This document shows positions 59,886 through 64,000 of a stretch of DNA of 64,000 nucleotides, piece by piece. The DNA lies in IMG/VR virus record IMGVR_UViG_3300009128_001633, positions 31,857 through 95,856 of that record. One strand, written 5' to 3'. A program made the position numbers and the translations under genes. The notes beneath the pieces are model-generated. The model made no database searches. It saw only the letters and a program-made list of their open reading frames with translations, and was not told the origin of the DNA. Origin of the DNA: a virus. Position 1 is the first letter of the stretch; each line of letters opens with the position of its first letter.

Positions 59886-60173
59886 ATGGAAATAGTTAAA
59901 TGTATAAAATGTGGAAGATCATTAGACGGTAGTTATTGTTATATAATATATCCTCCACAAATCAAGATAGTTAAAGCGTACCAACCATCTGTGGATATAG
60001 AGTTTTTGTGTGAATCCTGTAATAACGAATTGTTTGGAAATAACAACAAACAAAATAGACCATTACCAGATCCAGATTTAAGAGATCCATTCCCAAAACC
60101 ACATTCCAGCAAATTAGTTGATAAACTAACAAAATCCATATTTGTAACTATGCTCAAAAGGTTTAGGCTATAA
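59886..60173 (+). CDS. Zinc-ribbon protein (95 aa)
   Basis: 95 residues opening MEIVKCIKCGRSLDGSYCYI with CxxC (Cys6, Cys9), and FLCESCNNELFG gives the second CxxC. A Pro-rich middle (RPLPDPDLRDPFPKPHSS) and a basic C-terminal end follow. AGGAGATTGCA lies just upstream. The function is unknown. A similar small zinc ribbon lies at 59480. Confidence 0.65.
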   Translation: MEIVKCIKCGRSLDGSYCYIIYPPQIKIVKAYQPSVDIEFLCESCNNELFGNNNKQNRPLPDPDLRDPFPKPHSSKLVDKLTKSIFVTMLKRFRL

Positions 60174-60208
60174 ACAAAAATCATTTAAAAGAGTATAAGA
60201 TAAGGGAG

Positions 60209-60304
60209 GTGAATGATATATATAGACTAATACAAAATACACTGACAGTACTCGCAGTAATATCCATTCTATTATGGATAACATTAAAATATATGGGATA
60301 TTAA
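60209..60304 (+). CDS. Possible single-pass membrane peptide (31 aa, GTG start)
   Basis: From GTG 60209 a 31-codon frame encodes VNDIYRLIQNTLTVLAVISI LLW-type hydrophobic residues ending KYMGY. A GGGAGG binding site overlaps rather than precedes the GTG, so start and expression are uncertain. Confidence 0.3.
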   Translation: MNDIYRLIQNTLTVLAVISILLWITLKYMGY

Positions 60305-60329
60305 TTTAACATTACAAAAGGAGGAGACT

Positions 60330-60470
60330 ATGGGATTATGTATGTTTAGAAATGAAGAGGTTAACCCATACAGGATATATGAACTATATCCAAGAATAGA
60401 ATGTGGAGGAGCAGCATTTAACATAATAGAAAGGGAAAACAAATGCTCAGTAAAAGAGAATGGAAGTTAA
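60330..60470 (+). CDS. Small hypothetical protein (46 aa)
   Basis: 46 residues (MGLCMFRNEEVNPYRIYELY...) with AAAGGAGGAG 3 bases before the ATG. Cysteines recur along it. It overlaps the following gene by 28 bases, an arrangement typical of compact phage operons. No family recognised. Confidence 0.5.
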   Translation: MGLCMFRNEEVNPYRIYELYPRIECGGAAFNIIERENKCSVKENGS

Positions 60471-60649
60471 ACAAAATAGACTGTCCTGGACTTAACAAAG
60501 TTCCAAAATGGAGACCAAATCAAAATCCAACATTTAAAAGCAAATGTCTTTTATTACAAATTGGAGAAACAAGAACAAGAATAGATTGCTCATACGAAAC
60601 TTGCCCATTTATGTTTTGGGGTAGGAGGACTGAAATAGTGAAAAAATAA
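60443..60649 (+). CDS. Small cysteine-containing protein (68 aa)
   Basis: 68 residues (MLSKREWKLNKIDCPGLNKV...) with CSYETCPFMFWG near the end and a basic tail. It starts inside the preceding gene in another frame. AAGGG lies upstream. Unknown function. Confidence 0.5.
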   Translation: MLSKREWKLNKIDCPGLNKVPKWRPNQNPTFKSKCLLLQIGETRTRIDCSYETCPFMFWGRRTEIVKK

Positions 60650-60687
60650 GAGATCTAATAATAAAGTGGAGTGAAGAAGCAGAAAAA

Positions 60688-60801
60688 ATGGAACAATTTA
60701 ATTCAATACCTGATGATGATGCAGCAAAGATGTTGAAATCAGTTGCTGATGAATTAGAAGAAACAATGAAAGATGGAGAGAGCTTTAATGAAACATACTA
60801 A
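60688..60801 (+). CDS. Small acidic helical peptide (37 aa)
   Basis: 37 residues (MEQFNSIPDDDAAKMLKSVA...) that read as a short acidic helix. The frame is open further upstream but has no ATG, and a ribosome binding site is not clear. It overlaps the ribbon-helix-helix gene. Tentative. Confidence 0.35.
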   Translation: MEQFNSIPDDDAAKMLKSVADELEETMKDGESFNETY

Positions 60802-60958
60802 AATCTCATTTGGTCATGTTACTCATACACAAGATTCCGTAGTTGTGTATGTAACGAAAGAAGAAAAAGAAGATATACGAAAAACAGCACGTGAACAAAA
60901 TAAATCTATGTCAAAATACTTGTTAGACTTACATTTAAAACAGAAGCCGTTTATTTAA
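60788..60958 (+). CDS. Ribbon-helix-helix DNA-binding protein (56 aa)
   Basis: 56 residues. VYVTKEEKEDIRKTAREQNK followed by SMSKYLLDLHL matches the beta-strand, helix, helix layout of MetJ/Arc-type repressors and mobilisation proteins. The start at 60788 has GGAGAGAG about 6 bases upstream. It lies just ahead of a sigma factor gene and may regulate it or early genes. Confidence 0.68.
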   Translation: MKHTKISFGHVTHTQDSVVVYVTKEEKEDIRKTAREQNKSMSKYLLDLHLKQKPFI

Positions 60959-60960
60959 AA

Positions 60961-61530
60961 ATGACATATCTTGAACCTGAATATTATTACGAATTCGTCA
61001 GAGCATTGGCATGGAAAAAGGTGTATGGGAATCCGTATGTTGAATTTGACGACGTCAGTCAAGAAGGAATGATAGGACTACTCAACGGAATAAAGAAAGT
61101 GAAACAACACTATAATAAAAAACAAACAATATCTTATATCAAAATACGTATTTACGGTGCTATAATGGATTATATTAGAATACAAGCATCAAAAGGATTC
61201 ACAAAGACAAACCAAAGAAGAACGAAAATACTACCAAATATAAATTATTTTAATGACCCTATATATCCACAATTTAAAAATAATCCGTATTCATATCCAA
61301 CATTAGGAGACACATTTGGAGAAGAATATGTGATACAAACAAAAATATTCATAACACAAGCGTTCACAAAAATACTAAAAACATTACCAATGAGAACTGC
61401 AATCATATTAAAAATGTACACAATTTACGGATATACTTTTGATGAAATTGGTGAAAAAATTGGATTAACAGGATCAAGGATATTTCAAATAATTAGTCCC
61501 ATTATAAAAAAATTTGAATACACATTATAG
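60961..61530 (+). CDS. Sigma-70 family RNA polymerase sigma factor
   Basis: 189 residues. Region 2 is visible in VEFDDVSQEGMIGLLNGIKK, YIKIRIYGAIMDYIR and SKGFTKTNQRRTKI. Region 4 is visible in YGYTFDEIGEKIGLTGSRIF, a canonical helix-turn-helix. The protein resembles SigF/SigB/FliA-type sigma factors. A phage-encoded sigma factor would redirect the host polymerase to phage promoters, probably for the late minus-strand head and tail genes. It starts two bases after the ribbon-helix-helix gene. Confidence 0.85.
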   Translation: MTYLEPEYYYEFVRALAWKKVYGNPYVEFDDVSQEGMIGLLNGIKKVKQHYNKKQTISYIKIRIYGAIMDYIRIQASKGFTKTNQRRTKILPNINYFNDPIYPQFKNNPYSYPTLGDTFGEEYVIQTKIFITQAFTKILKTLPMRTAIILKMYTIYGYTFDEIGEKIGLTGSRIFQIISPIIKKFEYTL

Positions 61531-61540
61531 GAGAATAGAA

Positions 61541-61669
61541 ATGAGCTGTAAATGTGAAAAACAGTATAAAGTAGACTTATTGGTATCATGGTTGTGGGAT
61601 TATGCCTCTATTGAGGAACCGGAGAGAGCTATGATGTTGGCAATTAAACACATGAAGGAGGCTGAGTAA
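61541..61669 (+). CDS. Small helical protein (42 aa)
   Basis: 42 residues (MSCKCEKQYKVDLLVSWLWD...) with a Cys-x-Cys pair at the N-terminus. AGGAGAAT lies upstream. An AAGGAGG for the next gene lies within its end. Likely a small phage protein, function unknown. Confidence 0.5.
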   Translation: MSCKCEKQYKVDLLVSWLWDYASIEEPERAMMLAIKHMKEAE

Positions 61670-61671
61670 CT

Positions 61672-62025
61672 ATGATCATTATAGAAAATGGACAATGGAA
61701 TAGTATGGATGATATTAAAAACGCTATTGTTAATCTTTGTTCTAAGACAGTAGAGGATATGTTACGAGAAGGAATTTGTCCACGTGTCATACGTGGCATA
61801 TTTGAAGAGGAAGTAAATCACCTTATCAAGAAAATAAAACTGGATAAACATAGTATGGATGGTAAGATGACAGTAGAAATAGACGGACAAATCACTACAA
61901 GAAAAATAGATCATTATGAAACATTTGAAACTGATATTAGTCCAAAAGCAGTGCCGGTTTTGTTTTCTAATGAAGAGTTGGTAATTGAATTTGGCAAGGA
62001 TTACCCGATAATTGTTAAGATATAA
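61672..62025 (+). CDS. Hypothetical protein (117 aa)
   Basis: 117 residues (MIIIENGQWNSMDDIKNAIV...). A helical N-terminal half and a beta-rich C-terminal half (VPVLFSNEELVIEFGKDYPI) are seen. AAGGAGG is well placed. No recognised family. Confidence 0.6.
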   Translation: MIIIENGQWNSMDDIKNAIVNLCSKTVEDMLREGICPRVIRGIFEEEVNHLIKKIKLDKHSMDGKMTVEIDGQITTRKIDHYETFETDISPKAVPVLFSNEELVIEFGKDYPIIVKI

Positions 62026-62080
62026 TAACCTACTTTCAAAAAGGAGAAAACACTAGGATAACCTCTCTTATCCCACTCTA

Positions 62081-62109
62081 TTGACATATCATAGTTTTGC
62101 TACTTAAAT
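62081..62109 (+). promoter_or_regulatory. Candidate sigma-70 promoter
   Basis: A perfect TTGACA (62081-62086) and TTAAAT (62104-62109) are separated by 17 bases. The -10 matches four of six consensus bases. Transcripts from here would run into the terminator at 62177, suggesting a short RNA or a regulated leader. Confidence 0.45.
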
Positions 62110-62176
62110 CTACTTCGAATATTTTTATTTACAAGTAAAAACATGACTCAGTTATAATTTCGACAAATTTTTTAAA

Positions 62177-62217
62177 ATGCCCTTATCGTTCAAGAATAAC
62201 GGTAGGGGTATTTTTTT
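62177..62217 (+). terminator. Rho-independent terminator
   Basis: ATGCCCTTATCGTT (62177-62190) pairs with AACGGTAGGGGTAT (62198-62211) in a 14-bp stem that includes three G-T wobbles, with the loop CAAGAAT, followed by seven T's. It ends the sigma factor operon or a short RNA. Confidence 0.85.
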
Positions 62218-62284
62218 GCATAAACTCACTACCCACTTATATATTTTTTTAACCTCAAAACTCCTGAGGCCAAAATTGGACAAA

Positions 62285-62312
62285 TTGTATTAGGTTTATT
62301 AGGCACTATAAT
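62285..62312 (+). promoter_or_regulatory. Candidate promoter for the right-end genes
   Basis: TATAAT at 62307-62312 with a TTGTAT -35-like word 16 bases upstream (62285-62290). It precedes a leader of roughly 240 bases before the TTG start at 62559. Confidence 0.4.
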
Positions 62313-62393
62313 GTATTTAAAGTTCTATACGTAGCTCTCTTTGGTGTTTTTAAGTAATCTAGATTTTTACAGGTGGTCTGGGTTTTTAAACTT

Positions 62394-62459
62394 AAAAACG
62401 GATGGTCGAATATATTTTTATAGGGAGTCAATATTTTTTGACGAAAAAACGGATGGTCG
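62394..62459. repeat. Pair of 15-base direct repeats
   Basis: AAAAACGGATGGTCG occurs at 62394-62408 and again at 62445-62459, 51 bases apart start to start, close to a whole number of helical turns. The copies fall in a leader region and could bind a regulator or be recombination relics. Confidence 0.7.
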
Positions 62460-62558
62460 TTCAAGATGGTGGTGAACATAAGTATATGTAACGTGCCTAA
62501 CAATAAGTATGGGTACGCCTTTAAGAAGGCAACTCTATAAAGAAAGGAGGTGATATCA

Positions 62559-62783
62559 TTGAGGAAAACTTGGGGAGAATGGTCCCTCGAACGTGTTTAT
62601 AAGCACAAGCTGTTAGATGTGCTAACACGTCGTATGGCCATTCACTTCTGGTCACTTCCAACAGGACACTGTGCTGGAATATACTTCATTCGTGAAGGAT
62701 GGGAAAGCAAAGTGCTTGTTGCGAAGTTCAACAGGCAAGTGCCTTTTGTCCATGTATCTATGGTCGAAACGTGCTCCTGTTAG
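62559..62783 (+). CDS. Small protein with a TTG start and full anti-SD match (74 aa)
   Basis: Reading from TTG 62559 gives a 74-residue protein (RKTWGEWSLERVYKHKLLDV...) ending VETCSC. The upstream AGAAAGGAGGTGAT matches the 3' end of 16S rRNA over about 12 bases, one of the strongest binding sites in the window. A GTG at 62550 in frame is inside the site, so TTG is better. The DNA is less AT-rich than neighbouring genes. No recognised family. Similar small basic proteins occur in early takeover regions of large phages. Confidence 0.55.
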   Translation: MRKTWGEWSLERVYKHKLLDVLTRRMAIHFWSLPTGHCAGIYFIREGWESKVLVAKFNRQVPFVHVSMVETCSC

Positions 62784-62986
62784 ACCAGCAGTGAGCCACT
62801 GAATAAGATTCCGGGTCTTTGCCGTACCTGGGAACAGAAACGGCTTTCACCAGCAAAGCAATGGTAATAAATAGCGTGTCTATGTTTAAATATAGATTTG
62901 CTTATAAGCAATGCCTTATTTAGCCTACTATGTAAGCCTATTCAGCACCCCTATGCCACTATGATAAATTATGAAAGGAGATAGTT
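62784..62986. other. Non-coding stretch with hairpins
   Basis: 203 bases without a supported gene. It holds CAGTG-AGC-CACTG (62789-62801), a TTCC...GGAA hairpin near 62811-62836, and TTGCT-TATA-AGCAA (62898-62911). I see no tRNA-type acceptor or anticodon pattern. Confidence 0.6.
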
Positions 62987-63463
62987 ATGATAACAATTAG
63001 ATGGTTAGATTTATATGGTAGCGGGCATGGAATACAAATGGAACGGCATATAGAAAACCCATACAACCAGGCATCTGCTGAAACTATATTCAATTTAGAA
63101 AGCCAGATTAGTAAGGCTCGTTTTGGCTTATTAGTTGATACGAGCAAAACAAAACTAATAGCTGCATACGAAGATGATATTAATTCATGGTTTGTAGATG
63201 GTAAGGTCGTACCAGACGAACTATGTGAATGCTATGACTATGTTACTGAATGGGATGCAATACCAGAATTACTAAAGACAGAATGGGCTATTGAAAGGAA
63301 TGACAAAGGTGTAATTGAAACAGTAATAGAAAACCCAACATTTAAGGCTGTCGTAGTGGCAGGTAATAAAGCCACAAAAGAAACGATTAAAGAAGCAAAA
63401 GAAGCATCTGAATTCCTAGATCTTCCAATGTACATTATGAATGAACTAAAAATAAAGGATTAA
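62987..63463 (+). CDS. Hypothetical protein (158 aa)
   Basis: 158 residues (MITIRWLDLYGSGHGIQMER...). The C-terminal half is helical (GNKATKETIKEAKEASEFLD). AAAGGAGATAGTT precedes the ATG. Cysteines in ELCECYDYV. Not recognised. The stop codon lies inside a terminator-type hairpin. Confidence 0.6.
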   Translation: MITIRWLDLYGSGHGIQMERHIENPYNQASAETIFNLESQISKARFGLLVDTSKTKLIAAYEDDINSWFVDGKVVPDELCECYDYVTEWDAIPELLKTEWAIERNDKGVIETVIENPTFKAVVVAGNKATKETIKEAKEASEFLDLPMYIMNELKIKD

Positions 63464-63475
63464 CCCTAATCCTTT
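63454..63475 (+). terminator. Terminator-type hairpin overlapping a stop codon
   Basis: AAAGGATTA and TAATCCTTT pair as a perfect 9-bp stem around the loop ACCC, and the 3' side ends in a short T run. The TAA stop of the upstream gene lies in the stem. Confidence 0.7.
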
Positions 63476-63498
63476 TCATATATCCACCTTGGCTATAA

Positions 63499-63514
63499 CA
63501 GACCTATTGGTCTG
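63499..63514. repeat. 6-bp hairpin with a tetraloop
   Basis: CAGACC-TATT-GGTCTG forms a perfect hairpin in an intergenic position. Confidence 0.6.
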
Positions 63515-63610
63515 ACTACATATAAATATTAACCAGTTTGTTTTCATATGATGTCCCTCCAATTATATGAAAGCCCATTTAATAACTTAGGAGGAGAAAG
63601 GGGAACAACT

Positions 63611-63838
63611 ATGACTTTCGACATCTTCAGTCCTGCTGTTGGACTTCACGTGGCTCTTAGCGGAACCTATTTCCGCTTTCACGTGTCGTTGCACAGGGCC
63701 TTTTGTTTGGAAACTTGTTGGTCATGTAATCCACATGACCATGGCTTTAGGCTTCAGCTATGGTTAAATGGCGTGACCAACAGGGTCCAACGGACCACGG
63801 CCTTGTTGAGGGGCGGTAGTGTACGCATTTTTATTTAA
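63611..63838 (+). CDS. Small basic protein (75 aa), uncertain, in hairpin-rich DNA
   Basis: From ATG 63611 a 75-residue frame (MTFDIFSPAVGLHVALSGTY...) continues to 63838, with GAAAGGGG upstream. The frame contains several strong inverted repeats (see next entry) and its base composition is unlike the neighbouring AT-rich genes. The RNA structure may be what is under selection. No recognised family. Confidence 0.4.
   Translation: MTFDIFSPAVGLHVALSGTYFRFHVSLHRAFCLETCWSCNPHDHGFRLQLWLNGVTNRVQRTTALLRGGSVRIFI
63629..63808. repeat. Cluster of strong inverted repeats
   Basis: Four hairpins lie in 180 bases: AGTCC/GGACT (63629-63645), AGCGGAA-CCTAT-TTCCGCT (63659-63677, flanked on both sides by CACGTG), TGGTCATGT-AATCC-ACATGACCA (63719-63741, 9 bp perfect) and GGTCC-AAC-GGACC (63784-63796), the last inside a CAACAGGG/CCTTGTTG pairing. 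Several of these stems are long enough not to be expected by chance. Confidence 0.65.
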
Positions 63839-64000
63839 CAGTTTGACCTAACCATGTTGACCTCTAATTAACTTCATAACCTTAACACGAAAGGACATAA
63901 GAAATTTAACTATAATGGTTCATTGAACCTGATAGTATATAAGCGTTTGTCTACTAACTAACCTAACTACGAAACTTTAAATCCCTGAAAGGAGGTGATA
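63839..64000. promoter_or_regulatory. Right-end leader with a possible promoter and a very strong ribosome binding site
   Basis: TTGACC (63843-63848) with TAATTA 16 bases downstream (63865-63870) is a fair promoter, and a TATAAT occurs at 63911-63916. A hairpin GGTTC-ATT-GAACC lies at 63917-63929. The window ends with GAAAGGAGGTGATA, a perfect anti-SD match like that at 62542, so a further gene starts just outside. Confidence 0.5.

Larger units (their letters stand above)
62026..62558. other. Large non-coding region with promoters, a terminator and repeats
   Basis: About 530 bases without a supported gene. It contains a promoter candidate (62081-62109), a strong terminator (62177-62217), a second promoter candidate (62285-62312), direct repeats (62394-62408 and 62445-62459), the palindrome GTTTTTAAACTTAAAAAC (62382-62399) and a small hairpin GCCTT-TAAG-AAGGC (62517-62530). 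Confidence 0.7.

Noticed and set aside
62394-62459. CRISPR-like repeats
   Set aside because: Only two copies, too far apart and too short, with no array or cas genes.
62306-62503. Minus-strand open frame of 65 codons
   Set aside because: It covers the direct repeats and palindrome of the leader and has no binding site.
62784-62986. Possible tRNA
   Set aside because: Hairpins occur, but there is no acceptor/T-loop pattern such as GTTCRA and no CCA-type end.

Overview
The window is a piece of an AT-rich tailed-phage genome with siphovirus architecture. Nearly everything from 1 to about 56.1 kb is on the minus strand, and the plus strand takes over from 56.4 kb to the end. The head genes look Mu-like: Gp28-type large terminase, DUF935-type portal, I-type protease with a nested scaffold. 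The tail tip is lambda-like: J, K/NlpC, L and M homologues plus a 2,572-residue tape measure protein. Strong AGGAGG-type ribosome binding sites, a lipobox protein and the lambda-type tail tip point to a Gram-negative host that uses Shine-Dalgarno initiation, but the host cannot be named. I see no integrase, transposase, tRNA, CRISPR array or reverse transcriptase.

Layout, read in the minus-strand direction from the divergent region at about 56.1-56.4 kb: small and large terminase, portal fused to a methyltransferase, cysteine-rich and virion-like small proteins, protease/scaffold, two decoration proteins, major capsid protein, connector, a coiled-coil protein, tail terminator, tail tube protein, a strong terminator, two related tail-assembly-chaperone-like proteins, tape measure protein, tail tip proteins M, L, K and J, tail fibre and adhesin-like proteins (21.5-26.5 kb), a block of sugar-transfer genes with a GHKL ATPase (16.0-21.5 kb), a lysis-like membrane cluster (12.1-15.8 kb), and a second long sugar-transfer block (1-11.7 kb). 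Many genes overlap by ATGA or TAATG, so translation is probably coupled.

The glycan genes are exceptional in number: about twelve glycosyltransferases of several folds (GT2, GT4/GT1, GT9, GT8, CgeB-like, GT-D-like), three left-handed beta-helix acyltransferases, a PIG-L-type sugar deacetylase and a methyltransferase. Together they could build and decorate a glycan, either on the phage's own virion proteins or on the host surface. A Ser/Glu-rich repeat protein lies between two of them and is a candidate acceptor.

The plus-strand arm (56.4-64 kb) holds a FEN-like 5'-3' exonuclease, a transglutaminase-like protein, many small proteins with strong ribosome binding sites, zinc-ribbon proteins, a ribbon-helix-helix protein and a sigma-70 family factor. 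The last 2 kb is rich in hairpins and resembles an early takeover region.

The most interesting points are a RecB/Cas4-like PD-(D/E)XK nuclease signature inside the tape measure protein, a SAM methyltransferase fused to the portal protein, the size and interleaving of the glycan cassette, and a possible structured RNA at 59.7-59.9 kb.
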